From assembly GCA_913063125.1 (NCBI GenBank), contig CAJXZM010000006.1, positions 1 through 64,000 of the forward strand: a stretch of 64,000 nt of DNA. The letters are read 5' to 3'. Positions 35,724-44,922 of the stretch are shown one piece after another; position 1 is the stretch's first letter, and every line of letters begins with the position of its first letter. Made by a program: the position numbers and the translations under genes. The DNA comes from an uncultured Gammaproteobacteria bacterium. GTDB lineage: Bacteria > Pseudomonadota > Gammaproteobacteria > Pseudomonadales > Ketobacteraceae. Under the pieces are notes generated by a model. The model had not been told where the DNA came from and did not search any database. It saw nothing but the letters and a program-made list of their open reading frames with translations.

Positions 35724-36053
35724 AAAACCTATTAAATCATCTCAAATAAGGGAACGTAGGCTTTGCAAGTAAGAGTAAGCCAAACAGTATTAAGGAACAG
35801 TGATTAATAAATAAACATAGCTGAAAATAGGATTACATCAATAAGTCAATGCGGAGGGGCTTTGGTGCTTTGGTGCTTTGCTAGATTCACTTTATCCTGA
35901 ACCCAATGCCACCTGGCTTGATTCCGATATTCATAAAACAAGTAGCAAACGCTTTCTTCACTTTCACTCAGCTGATTACCGTTGGCATCATAAGTATACT
36001 AGTAGAGTCGCATCGTAAATGCTTTTACGCTCGCTAGTGGCAACTTACTCTTA
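35724..36053. other. Upstream region of the giant gene
   Basis: 330 bp. It contains the promoter side of the giant gene (about 35724-35845), a duplicated TTTGGTGC (35871-35878 and neighbours) and the RHS/YD-repeat remnant described separately. No intact gene is present. The TetR gene ends at 36054. Confidence 0.5.
35846..35998 (-). pseudogene. RHS/YD-repeat protein fragment
   Basis: On the minus strand, 50 codons read YTYDANGNQLSESEES and continue with CYLFYEYRNQARWHWVQ before a stop at 35846-35848. YTYDANGNQLS is the YD-repeat signature of RHS proteins. A TAG immediately upstream in frame (35999-36001) shows it is only a leftover. The fragment suggests that an RHS-type polymorphic toxin gene once lay here. 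Confidence 0.6.
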
Positions 36054-36755
36054 TCACCGAAGAGCATCAGCCAATAACTTAACATGTCCCCCTAACATGG
36101 CGCTTCCCATAGTCAAATTGACGATAGAGGTGCCTGCCTGTTGACATATTTCGTCTCTACGTTCTGGCTCCTCGATGTAGTCCATCGACAATTGAAACAA
36201 TTCTCGGCTAATCACTTCAGACACAGACAAAAGACTCGCAGGATCTAATTTTGGCAGCAACCCCAAAGTTTCGATATCTTCCGCCATATCGTGAGCGAAA
36301 TCTTTCATCAGTTTCCTAAGGGCTTTACGTAACACGGGCGATGAACCGTGCAATTCCCTGACCCCTAAAATAAACGCCTTGGGGTTAGCCTCCACAAATT
36401 TGAAGAATAATTCCACCGTAGCATTACTCACCTGCCATGATCTAACAAAATTAAGTCGAGGATTTTCCTGCCAACTAATAGGAGGTGATCCTGGCGGTAC
36501 CACTGACTCAGCCGCTTCACGCCGTAAATCCCGTAATGGCTGACGAATCTGAGACATCATATCCTCAATAATTGCCAACCCCAACTCATCAAAACCTTTA
36601 AAGTGACGATAAAAAGTATTCGGATTAAGCCCTGCATTTCTTGCAAGTTCTCTTAGGCTAAAGCCGTCTAAACTTCGGGTATTTGCCGTCAAATCAAGCG
36701 CAGCCGCCATTAATAGACGCTTCCCTTCTGCCAGCACGCTTTTTGGATAACTCAT
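36054..36755 (-). CDS. TetR-family transcriptional regulator
   Basis: 233 residues. The N-terminal helix-turn-helix is typical: LLMAAALDLTA followed by GFSLRELARNAGLNPNTFYRHFKGFDELGL (about 15-60). The C-terminal ligand domain is variable, as usual. It resembles FabR/DesT-like regulators of lipid metabolism by overall look only. It is divergent from the flavin monooxygenase operon; the 144-bp gap contains palindromic GTATAC sites overlapping the rightward promoter. Repression of that operon, relieved by a lipid or ketone ligand, is the simplest reading. Confidence 0.85.
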   Translation of the reverse strand: MSYPKSVLAEGKRLLMAAALDLTANTRSLDGFSLRELARNAGLNPNTFYRHFKGFDELGLAIIEDMMSQIRQPLRDLRREAAESVVPPGSPPISWQENPRLNFVRSWQVSNATVELFFKFVEANPKAFILGVRELHGSSPVLRKALRKLMKDFAHDMAEDIETLGLLPKLDPASLLSVSEVISRELFQLSMDYIEEPERRDEICQQAGTSIVNLTMGSAMLGGHVKLLADALR

Positions 36756-36808
36756 AAAGCACTTCTTCTATACAAATTAGACTGCAATGTATTGAATTCT
36801 ACCGGCTC

Positions 36809-36864
36809 TTGACTTCGTTGTATACAATCGTATACCTTAAGATCAAGCGTAGACACTTGTATAC
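36809..36864 (+). promoter_or_regulatory. Promoter with GTATAC operator palindrome
   Basis: A -35 box TTGACT (36809-36814) and a -10-like TATACC (36831-36836) are 16 bp apart. GTATAC occurs at 36820-36825 and 36830-36835, together an inverted repeat GTATAC-AATC-GTATAC lying between and over the boxes. A third GTATAC is at 36859-36864, and a TATAC half-site lies at 36769-36773 near the TetR start. The layout fits TetR binding that blocks both directions. Confidence 0.7.
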
Positions 36865-36899
36865 CCCTTAAAATATTAGCGAGATGGAAGGACAACACA

Positions 36900-38408
36900 A
36901 TGACGCAGTCAGCAGAACATCACAAAATTGCCATCATTGGCAGCGGATTCTCCGGCCTGGGTATGGCTATCAAACTTAAGCAAACGGGAGAGCATGATTT
37001 TGTTGTGTTTGAAAAGGAAGGCGGTGTTGGCGGCACGTGGCGTGTTAACCACTACCCCGGCTGCGCCTGTGATGTGCCCTCTCACCTTTACTCATTTTCT
37101 TTTGCATCCAACCCAACTTGGTCACGCATGTTTTCTCCGCAACCAGAGATCAAAAAGTATTTGGAACACTGTGCTGATAAATTCAAACTGACGCCTCATA
37201 TTAGATTGAATAATGCGGTAACCAGTGCTCGTTGGGATGAAAGCAATGCGTTATGGCACATAACCGATCAGCAAGGAAAGCAACACACCGCAACGATGCT
37301 TGTTGCAGGTACAGGAGGTTTATCAACACCGTCTTACCCCAGTCTGAAAGGTGTTGAATCATTCAAAGGCGCCATTTTCCATTCTCAAAACTGGAATCAT
37401 GGCTTTGACCTGACAGGAAAGCGTGTCGCAGTCATCGGTACCGGCGCGTCGGCGATTCAATTTGTCCCCCATGTCCAAAAACAAGTTAAACACCTCGACC
37501 TCTACCAACGCACTCCTCCTTGGGTAATGTCTAAACCTGACCGAGCAATGTCCTGGACTGAAAGGAATCTTTTCAAACGATTTCCGGCGGCTCAAAATGC
37601 ACTACGTAAAAGTATTTACTGGATGCTGGAGAGCCGCGTGTTGGGGTTTACGGTAAACCCTCGGCTAATGGTCATCGCAAAGCGCTGGGCCTTAAACCAT
37701 ATTCGCACACAGATATCTGACCCTGAATTACGTAAAAAAGTAACACCAGACTACACGATTGGTTGTAAACGAATTTTGATGTCTGATGATTATTATCCTG
37801 CATTGGATCAGCCCAATGCTGATGTCATTACTACCGGCATTCAAGAAATTAAAGCCAACAGCATCGTGACCATCGATGGAGAAGAGCGAAAAGTCGACGC
37901 AATTATCTATGGCACAGGATTTGCCGCAACAAGCCCTATTCCAAAAGGCATCATCTTCGGCCAAAACGGAGTTGATTTGGTGGATTCGTGGAAAGAGGGA
38001 CCTGAAGCTTATAAAGGTACTACGGTGTCGGGTTTCCCAAACTTGTTTATGCTAATGGGCCCTAACACTGGCCTGGGGCACAACTCTATGGTTTATATGA
38101 TCGAATCACAAATTACTTATGTGTTAGAAGCCATGAAGAAAATGCACAAAGATAAACTCGCTTATGTAGACGTCTTACCAGAAGCCCAAGCACGCTATAA
38201 CGAAGTCATTCAAAATAAAACCTCTGGCTCAGTATGGAACTCTGGCGGTTGTCAGAGCTGGTACCTACACCCTGAAAGCGGAAAAAACGTAACACTGTGG
38301 CCGGATTTTACGTGGAAGTTCAGGCTTCAAACTCGTCAATTTGATAGCAAGGCCTATCATTTAGAGTATTCAGCAACAACACCTATAACGACAGAGGCAA
38401 CCGCATGA
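36900..38408 (+). CDS. Flavin-containing (Baeyer-Villiger-type) monooxygenase
   Basis: 502 residues. FAD-binding GSGFSG lies at 14-19 and an NADP-binding GTGAS at 180-184. The Baeyer-Villiger fingerprint FxGxxxHxxxW is at 155-165 (FKGAIFHSQNW). It would insert oxygen next to a ketone, or oxidise a related substrate, using NADPH and O2. An AAGGA ribosome site precedes the ATG at 36900. It is the first gene of an operon whose next gene overlaps its end by 4 bp. The divergent TetR gene probably controls it. Confidence 0.9.
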   Translation: MTQSAEHHKIAIIGSGFSGLGMAIKLKQTGEHDFVVFEKEGGVGGTWRVNHYPGCACDVPSHLYSFSFASNPTWSRMFSPQPEIKKYLEHCADKFKLTPHIRLNNAVTSARWDESNALWHITDQQGKQHTATMLVAGTGGLSTPSYPSLKGVESFKGAIFHSQNWNHGFDLTGKRVAVIGTGASAIQFVPHVQKQVKHLDLYQRTPPWVMSKPDRAMSWTERNLFKRFPAAQNALRKSIYWMLESRVLGFTVNPRLMVIAKRWALNHIRTQISDPELRKKVTPDYTIGCKRILMSDDYYPALDQPNADVITTGIQEIKANSIVTIDGEERKVDAIIYGTGFAATSPIPKGIIFGQNGVDLVDSWKEGPEAYKGTTVSGFPNLFMLMGPNTGLGHNSMVYMIESQITYVLEAMKKMHKDKLAYVDVLPEAQARYNEVIQNKTSGSVWNSGGCQSWYLHPESGKNVTLWPDFTWKFRLQTRQFDSKAYHLEYSATTPITTEATA

Positions 38409-39259
38409 AAAACCTAACCGATAAAGTCGCAGCGATTACTGGCGCAGCATCCGGAATAGGCCGCGCACTCGCATTAGCGTTAGCTCAACAAGGTTGTCAT
38501 ATAGCACTGAGTGATTTGGATGAAAAAGGGCTTGCTGAAACAGCCTCGCGTGCATCTTCTTACGGTGTCAAAGTGACTACCACCACACTTAATGTCGCAG
38601 ATAAAGACGCTGTACACGCATGGGCCGATACTGTGGTAAACGATCACGGTAAAGTAAATATGATTTTCAATAATGCAGGTGTCGCGCTAGGTGGCACAGT
38701 AGAAGACACAGACTACAGCGATTACGAGTGGATAATTGATATAAATATGTGGGGTGTTGTATATGGCACGAAAGCATTTTTACCCTATATACAACAGGCA
38801 GGCGAAGGTCATATCGTTAACATTTCCAGCATTTTCGGGATATTTGCACAGCCAACACAAAGTGCCTATAACATGTCGAAATTTGCCGTACGAGGTTTTA
38901 CTGAATCTCTACGTCAGGAATTGGATCTTGGTAAAACCAACGTTTCCGCTACCTGTGTTCACCCCGGTGGCATAAAAACCAATATTGCCAAAAACGCTCG
39001 CATGAATAAGAGTGTCGAGAAACTTACTGGCGATGATGCGGAAAAAGCGCGAAAGCAATTTGACGCTATGTTTATGACAACGCCAGAACAAGCCGCAAAA
39101 ACAATATTAAACGCAGTTACCAAAAATAAGCGCCGCGTACTCATAGGCCCTGATGCGAAAGTACTCGACATTATGCAGCGCAGTTTACCAATGGCATATC
39201 AAAAGATAGTTGCCTCGTCCTTTAAGTTGGCAAGCCGTGGTCGCAATAAGGTCACCTGA
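38405..39259 (+). CDS. Short-chain dehydrogenase/reductase
   Basis: 284 residues with the classical SDR pattern: TGAASGIG at 12-19, NNAG at 89-92, catalytic Ser about 141-142, and Y155-x3-K159 (YNMSK). It would oxidise an alcohol or reduce a ketone with NAD(P). Paired with the monooxygenase, it suggests an alcohol-to-ketone-to-ester route. The ATG overlaps the end of the monooxygenase gene (ATGA). The gene ends one base before the transporter ATG. Confidence 0.9.
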   Translation: MKNLTDKVAAITGAASGIGRALALALAQQGCHIALSDLDEKGLAETASRASSYGVKVTTTTLNVADKDAVHAWADTVVNDHGKVNMIFNNAGVALGGTVEDTDYSDYEWIIDINMWGVVYGTKAFLPYIQQAGEGHIVNISSIFGIFAQPTQSAYNMSKFAVRGFTESLRQELDLGKTNVSATCVHPGGIKTNIAKNARMNKSVEKLTGDDAEKARKQFDAMFMTTPEQAAKTILNAVTKNKRRVLIGPDAKVLDIMQRSLPMAYQKIVASSFKLASRGRNKVT

Positions 39260-39260
39260 A

Positions 39261-40199
39261 ATGCCTAACAAGCTACTCCCCAAAGGACTTGCTAAAAACG
39301 CTCGCAAAAACTCCATTACCATGCAGCCACAGATTAAAGCCGACCTATTATTGGTTGGCGTTGCCATTCTAGCAGCTGCTGGCTGGATTTTTTCTAAAGA
39401 AACCCTGGCAGGTTTGCCACCACTCCTATTTATCGGCACCCGCTTTCTATTCGCAGGCGCATTACTTGCTATTGTTGGTAAAACACAATGGCAACACCTG
39501 TCCGTAAAAGGAGCAAAAAGCTCTCTACTCGTGGGTGTTATTTTTGCGATAGCTATCATGTGCTGGATCATTGGCTTGGATTCAACACAACATATAGGTG
39601 AAGGGGCATTTATTACAAGCCTTGCCGTTGTTCAAGTGCCACTAATGGCATTTTTTCTATTCCGTGAGCCACAATCAAAATCCACGTGGCTCGCATTGCC
39701 AATAGCGACCGCTGGTTTGTTTTTATTGGCAATAAGAAATCCCTCCGTAGGCTTTCAACTTGAATCAGGACAAATTTATTTCTTAACAGCATCCATTATA
39801 TTTGCCCTGCAATTCACCCTTAACAGTCGAGTTGTACAATATGTACCAGCAATTCTTCTGACATCAATTCAATTATTGACCGTGGGAATCATATCAATAG
39901 GCGCATCGTTTTGGCTAGAACAATGGCCAAACCATATCACGCCAGCCATTACCGGCTGGCTACTCGCAAGTGCCATTGTCGCTACCAGTTTACGTTTTTT
40001 TATTCAAACCTATGCTCAAGGACTAACCCCAGTCAGCCACGGGGCGATGATCTTAACAATTGAACCTATCCTTACAGCATCACTCGCTGCATTTTGGTTT
40101 GGAGAATCCATGACACTGATCCAGATAGCCGGCTGCGGACTAATCTTTTCTTCCCTGCTTATTAACCGCTGGCAAATCATCAAAAAAATATTCAAATAG
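39261..40199 (+). CDS. EamA/DMT-family transporter
   Basis: 312 residues from ATG 39261; a longer frame from a TTG at 39210 would overlap the SDR gene and is unlikely. About ten hydrophobic helices form two EamA repeats, the first near 22-145 and the second near 160-300 (closing segment LTPVSHGAMILTIEPILTASLAAFWFGE). Such carriers export or import small metabolites. Placement one base after the SDR stop makes it the third gene of the TetR-controlled operon. Confidence 0.85.
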   Translation: MPNKLLPKGLAKNARKNSITMQPQIKADLLLVGVAILAAAGWIFSKETLAGLPPLLFIGTRFLFAGALLAIVGKTQWQHLSVKGAKSSLLVGVIFAIAIMCWIIGLDSTQHIGEGAFITSLAVVQVPLMAFFLFREPQSKSTWLALPIATAGLFLLAIRNPSVGFQLESGQIYFLTASIIFALQFTLNSRVVQYVPAILLTSIQLLTVGIISIGASFWLEQWPNHITPAITGWLLASAIVATSLRFFIQTYAQGLTPVSHGAMILTIEPILTASLAAFWFGESMTLIQIAGCGLIFSSLLINRWQIIKKIFK

Positions 40200-40344
40200 C
40201 CTACTCCAAATTCCTTGGCGAACAAAACTCATCAGTCAAAGCAGTTGCCTTCATTATTTAACCTTGTTAGCCTTATGATCGCTTGATGGTTTCACAAGTA
40301 GTTCTAGCGCAAAACAATAATAATTCGACTTCAGGGCGATTAAT

Positions 40345-40827
40345 ATGAAAAGAATAATATTGAGTGTAGTGTTAATGAGTTCATCGATGACAGCAAGTGC
40401 AGTAGCGCCAGGTGGTCCTGATTGTGGGTGGGGAAATATGGTGTTTGAAGGCCAAGGTGGAACAGGTACGCACTTTGTTGCGATGACAACCAATAGTACC
40501 TCGGGTAATAAGACATTTGGGATGACATCAGGAACCAATGGTTGTTCTACCTCGGGCAGGCTCAGCTACGGTGGGGATGCGATGGTTAATCTTTCCGGTG
40601 TACTTGATGAGTTTATCGCTGATTCAGCCCGAGGAGAGGGAGAGGCACTGACAGCAATCGCGGTATCCATGGGCATTGCTCCAGCAGATCGTTCTATTTT
40701 TGCCCACGCTATACACGATAATTTTGAAATCATTTTTGCACATGCTGATGTAACGGCAGAAGATGTAATGGTGTCGCTAATAGAAGTAATGAAATCTAAC
40801 CCTGAGTTGGCAAAGTACGTATCCTAG
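40345..40827 (+). CDS. DUF3015-family periplasmic protein
   Basis: 160 residues. A signal peptide (about 1-20, ending MTASAVA) precedes the family's CGWGNM motif, the HFVAMTTNSTSGNKTFGMTSGT block and a DEFIADSARGEGEALTAIAV helix. Its function is unknown. It is immediately followed by the DUF4105 gene, about 100 bp to that gene's most likely ATG, and the two are probably co-transcribed. Confidence 0.8.
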   Translation: MKRIILSVVLMSSSMTASAVAPGGPDCGWGNMVFEGQGGTGTHFVAMTTNSTSGNKTFGMTSGTNGCSTSGRLSYGGDAMVNLSGVLDEFIADSARGEGEALTAIAVSMGIAPADRSIFAHAIHDNFEIIFAHADVTAEDVMVSLIEVMKSNPELAKYVS

Positions 40828-40928
40828 GTCTGTGACCGGTGTTTAAAGGGAGCGTCATTCTGCTCCCTACACGCTATCCAGGATTTCTACTCAGTTTCTC
40901 TATCCAGGTTTTACTACTTTATGTTCGC

Positions 40929-42851
40929 ATGATTTTTTTTAACTATCGTTCTTGTTTATATGTAGTACAGGTATTTTTCTTATTAGTGATGCTATCTGTC
41001 ACTTCGGTTAAGGCTGAAAGTACTGATACAACCACTACTGCCCACAGGTTAAGTCAGTCTTCTCGCTGGGTTAATATGTTGCATTATTATCCCTCTGATC
41101 ATTTGTTTGGCGCTGATAGTGAGAACTGGGAAAGTAAGGTGCTGGATGACGATTACTTTCTCTCTCCTGAGGGGAAATACAATCGTGAAATGGAATGGGT
41201 TGCCTCGACTAAAGCATTCCAACTCCCCGCCTCAGCTTATTCAACGCCGGAAAACCCCCATGCCCAATGCCGATTCCCAGCACGCTTTAAGTTGGTAAAA
41301 ACGCTGCTCAGTGATAACGATATATCCCTAAGGTTTCCCGATGTCGAGTGTCCAGGTTACCAGCAATGGCGAAAAAAAGTTAATGGCCAGCGGGCAACGT
41401 TGGTGTTTGCATCTTCTTATCTAAACAGCCCCTCATCAATGTTTGGCCATACATTTTTGCGATTTGATGCCGAGGACGTGTCTGATAATTCAGAATGGTT
41501 ATCTTACGCGCTTAATTTTGGGGCAGCTGCCGAAAAGGGCGACAACTCTATGTTATACGCCTACAAGGGGCTTGTGGGGGGCTATAGTGGTTATTTTGCG
41601 ATGATGCCCTACTATCAAAAAATAAAAGAATACAGCAAGATGGAGAATCGCAGTTTATGGGAATACCCGCTGAATCTATCGCCAGAAGAAGTGAATGTTT
41701 TATTGGCTCACGTATGGGAGTTACGTGATATTGCTTTTACCTACTTTTTCTTTGACGAAAATTGTTCTTATCGTTTACTGGAGTTGATTGAAGTTGCCAA
41801 ACCAGGCGTAGAGCTTACAGAGTCATTTCGTGCTCACGCGATACCCATTGATACTGTACGTATGCTGGACACCAACGGGCTGCTTAGCAAAAGTGTGTAC
41901 CGAGCATCAGCGTCAGAAAAGCTACTGTTTAATGCACAGCGACTATCGAAGCATGAAATAAAACGGGTTAAAGCGTTGGCAGAGGGACGATTGTCACCGA
42001 AAGACGTGAATTCATTACTGATACTAAATGTAGCGTATCAATATTTGCAGCTTACCTCAGCGAAAAAGCAGCGGTCCCCTGCCTTAGCCAAGCGCCAATT
42101 TGGTTTGTTGAAGGCAATAAATAAACGCTCCAAAACGCAGACTAATTACTCTCCGGAAAAACCACCTAGACCTTCTGCACCGCAGAATTCACACCGTAGT
42201 CAAATGGCAGCGTTCCGAACAGGATCGTTTGAAAACAATGCTTTTGTAGACATCGAATTTAGGGCTAGTTATCACGATTTACTTGATCCAATTAATGGTT
42301 ATTTGAAAGGCGGCAGTATCAATATGGGGCGTGTGGTGTTTCGTCAATATGAGAATAGTACGCTAGATCTGCATCATATCGACTTCATCGATATTAACTC
42401 ACTATCTCCACAAAATGAGCTACATCAGCCAACGACATGGAGAGTGAATGCTGGTGTTGAAAGGATATACAGTGAGGACAATGATTGGTTAACGCTACAG
42501 TTAAACGGCGGTGCAGGTGTTTCGTTTGAACCCTTTAATGATTTATTAATATATAGCCTGATGGAAGCGCGTACGGAATATGCCTTAGATGGAACATCTA
42601 GGGTCGATGCTGGTCTGGGAGTGCGAGGCGGAATTATGGCTTATAGCCGTATTGGGACTGCTGCAATAGAGCTGTCTACAATGGCCTACTCGCGAGGCTC
42701 CACAAGAGTCAAACTAACCGCAGCGCAAAATATTGACCTGGGTAAAAATAGTAGCACTCGCATTAGCTATCAATATTCGAAAAACCAACTTTCAGGACAA
42801 TCAAACGATAAACGCAGCGGTGGATTTATCGAGTATAGATATCATTTTTAG
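40929..42851 (+). CDS. DUF4105-family (Lnb N-terminal-like) membrane-associated protein
   Basis: 640 residues from the ATG at 40929, which gives a clean signal sequence (about 1-29, ending VTSVKAES); a GTG at 40839 would only add a hydrophobic leader. The DUF4105 core is recognised by SSYLNSPSSMFGHTFLRF, YFFFDENCSYRLLEL and a YALNFGAA segment. The conserved H and C of SMFGHTF and DENCSYR recall cysteine-peptidase/amidase-type folds, but no catalytic role is proven. The last third has beta-rich, barrel-like strands ending YRYHF, so outer-membrane insertion is possible. Confidence 0.75.
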   Translation: MIFFNYRSCLYVVQVFFLLVMLSVTSVKAESTDTTTTAHRLSQSSRWVNMLHYYPSDHLFGADSENWESKVLDDDYFLSPEGKYNREMEWVASTKAFQLPASAYSTPENPHAQCRFPARFKLVKTLLSDNDISLRFPDVECPGYQQWRKKVNGQRATLVFASSYLNSPSSMFGHTFLRFDAEDVSDNSEWLSYALNFGAAAEKGDNSMLYAYKGLVGGYSGYFAMMPYYQKIKEYSKMENRSLWEYPLNLSPEEVNVLLAHVWELRDIAFTYFFFDENCSYRLLELIEVAKPGVELTESFRAHAIPIDTVRMLDTNGLLSKSVYRASASEKLLFNAQRLSKHEIKRVKALAEGRLSPKDVNSLLILNVAYQYLQLTSAKKQRSPALAKRQFGLLKAINKRSKTQTNYSPEKPPRPSAPQNSHRSQMAAFRTGSFENNAFVDIEFRASYHDLLDPINGYLKGGSINMGRVVFRQYENSTLDLHHIDFIDINSLSPQNELHQPTTWRVNAGVERIYSEDNDWLTLQLNGGAGVSFEPFNDLLIYSLMEARTEYALDGTSRVDAGLGVRGGIMAYSRIGTAAIELSTMAYSRGSTRVKLTAAQNIDLGKNSSTRISYQYSKNQLSGQSNDKRSGGFIEYRYHF

Positions 42852-42876
42852 TTGGATTAAGCTGCAATCAATCAAG

Positions 42877-42924
42877 GGTATATGAACTCAACAGAAATGC
42901 ATATCACTGGTCAGTTCATATACC
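42877..42924. terminator. Long hairpin between converging genes
   Basis: A perfect 12-bp stem GGTATATGAACT (42877-42888) / AGTTCATATACC (42913-42924) with a 24-base loop, extended by an outer GGATTAA / TTAATCC pair (42854-42860 and 42927-42933). It sits between the stops of the DUF4105 gene (42851) and the lipoprotein gene (42937). Confidence 0.75.
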
Positions 42925-42936
42925 TGTTAATCCATC

Positions 42937-44616
42937 TTAACAACTATCGTCGTTTGCAATGGTAACGATTTCAGAATCAACGCCGTCTCTTGACTCTACA
43001 AGATCAAACAAAGCCTGAGCTTCCGAGTCACATAAATCAAAATTTCCCTTAATATGAAAACTCTCTTTAACATACTCTAGTGAATTCAGACCACTTATCG
43101 ACATTAATTTAGGGTTCTGCTGAATGTTCAACCCTTTTTCTATTCTAGTTATATTCTCTAAACCAGACAAATCCTCCAAGATATAGTTATAACCAATATA
43201 GAGATCCCCTCCTACCATGGTTACTTGATCAAGTGCGGAAAGCGAATTTAGAGCATCATGATACTGAACAGTTATGTCCCCTGGGATCAGTGTTAGATTA
43301 TGTAATCCATTAAGATTCACTAGCGCAGGGTTAGACTTAATTGTTACACCGTGAACAAACTCAATATCTTCAATCTGTTGTATTGATTCAAGCTTGTCAT
43401 TTTCACTAATCACAAAATTTTCACCCACCGATAATAGTGGTTCAAGTCCGCTTAGATTGATTAACTGATCATTATCCTTAATGATCAGGTTTCCTCCTAC
43501 GGAACTCAAGTTTGCCAGCCCACCTAATGAAGACAAAGAAGCCGCCCCGCTAATATCGAAACGACCAGCAACACTTGATACATTATTGAGCCCTACTAGG
43601 TCTGTAAGTTTTGCATTCCATGCGATAACTGCTGATCCGTTTATAGTTTGCAGTCCACTTAAGGCTTCAATAGATTTTAACGCTGGATTTGACTGAAGGT
43701 ATAAGTCGCCCCCCAGAGCATTTAGGTTTTCGAGTCCCTTTAAGTTAGATATGAGATCATTCCTATATACCATTAAATCCCCTTCCACACCTTGTAGACC
43801 TTGCAGTTCTTCAAGGGAGTCCAATTTTTCATTGTGGAATAAATAAAGACTGCCACCAACATGATTAACATCCGACAATTCACTTAAACTGGTAACCAGA
43901 TTATTAGATGAGCGAATACCAAGAGGCAAAGTATACTTGATCTCCCTGTTATCAACCTGACTAGTAGCAATGAGTAGATTGTCGCCACCCAATGGGTTGG
44001 TTATAGGTTCTTCCGATGTGAAAGGCATAATACTTAGCGAGCCTTCGATGTCAGTAAAGTTTTCTATTTTTGCGAGGTCTTCTGTACTGCTAACCAGAAA
44101 ATCGCCCTGCCACTGCGGCGGGGTCTGTTCATTGGCTCCCACATACAAAAGCCAAGACCGGCTACTGTCTGAGAATTCCCACGTACCACCTAGATTATGG
44201 CGATACACCGTATAGGTAACCACGTAATACTGAGCTACCTGGTCCTCTGGGGGCGTAAACTCAAAGTGGTTTGCGTTAATCGACGTTGCTGGAACGCGCT
44301 CAATACTTTGGCCGGTTCTGGATCGTGGAATAATATTCAACACAGCCCCTGCCAAATAGTTATCCGGTTCGTATTTATAGACTTCCCATTGAGCTTTAAC
44401 ACCCACCTGAAATAACGCCTCACTATAGGGGCTATATACCGGTCCCGAGGCACTAAACTCCTGTGACTCACCGGTATTTAGGTATATGACCGATGAATTT
44501 AAAGGTGAGTGACTATCGATTTCTACCTTAACGCCAGCACCACATGCAGCGAGCATAAAAATCAAGCCAAGTACTGACAACCGCTTAAGGTTTGCGAATT
44601 TAACCATTTTACTCAT
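42937..44616 (-). CDS. Lipoprotein with receptor-L-domain-like repeats
   Basis: 559 residues. A lipoprotein signal ends LAAC (Cys near residue 25). After a beta-rich N-terminal part (about 30-180), residues about 200-545 form some fourteen tandem units of 22-24 residues such as LENLNALGGDLYLQSNP and LSGLQTINGSAV, the parallel beta-helix pattern of receptor L-domain and BspA-like proteins. The C-terminus has a short Cys-containing cap (NDDSC). It is probably a surface-exposed binding protein. No partner gene is apparent. Confidence 0.7.
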   Translation of the reverse strand: MSKMVKFANLKRLSVLGLIFMLAACGAGVKVEIDSHSPLNSSVIYLNTGESQEFSASGPVYSPYSEALFQVGVKAQWEVYKYEPDNYLAGAVLNIIPRSRTGQSIERVPATSINANHFEFTPPEDQVAQYYVVTYTVYRHNLGGTWEFSDSSRSWLLYVGANEQTPPQWQGDFLVSSTEDLAKIENFTDIEGSLSIMPFTSEEPITNPLGGDNLLIATSQVDNREIKYTLPLGIRSSNNLVTSLSELSDVNHVGGSLYLFHNEKLDSLEELQGLQGVEGDLMVYRNDLISNLKGLENLNALGGDLYLQSNPALKSIEALSGLQTINGSAVIAWNAKLTDLVGLNNVSSVAGRFDISGAASLSSLGGLANLSSVGGNLIIKDNDQLINLSGLEPLLSVGENFVISENDKLESIQQIEDIEFVHGVTIKSNPALVNLNGLHNLTLIPGDITVQYHDALNSLSALDQVTMVGGDLYIGYNYILEDLSGLENITRIEKGLNIQQNPKLMSISGLNSLEYVKESFHIKGNFDLCDSEAQALFDLVESRDGVDSEIVTIANDDSC

Positions 44617-44922
44617 ATTACCGAATCCTTAGTGTTTAAGTTCCTATAGGAATTTATTCGAAAACAAACCATTCGTATATTTTCGGAGGGCACTATATAG
44701 TTTTATAAATAGATACACCACTCAGGGTTACAAAAAGTAATAATAATGTGATCGGTTTGGCTGTATTCAGTGTAAAGCCCTTAGACCTTTCCTTTTAGCT
44801 TTCTGTCTTCCTGTGGTGTGTAACCTGAATACCTTCTTTCGCTTCGATTTATTAGGAGGAAAACAAATTAGGCATTGAATCTTCACGCTAAAATTCAAAT
44901 ATTGCCCAATGAATAATTGGAT
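44617..44922. other. Gap without visible gene
   Basis: 306 bp holding the promoter of the lipoprotein gene at its left end. An isolated AGGAGGAAAA (near 44855) is not followed by a usable open frame. No repeats or hairpins of note were seen. Confidence 0.4.

Noticed and set aside
39210-39260. Upstream TTG start for the EamA transporter
   Set aside because: It would overlap the SDR gene by 50 bp, while an ATG lies one base after the SDR stop, which is the normal operon spacing.
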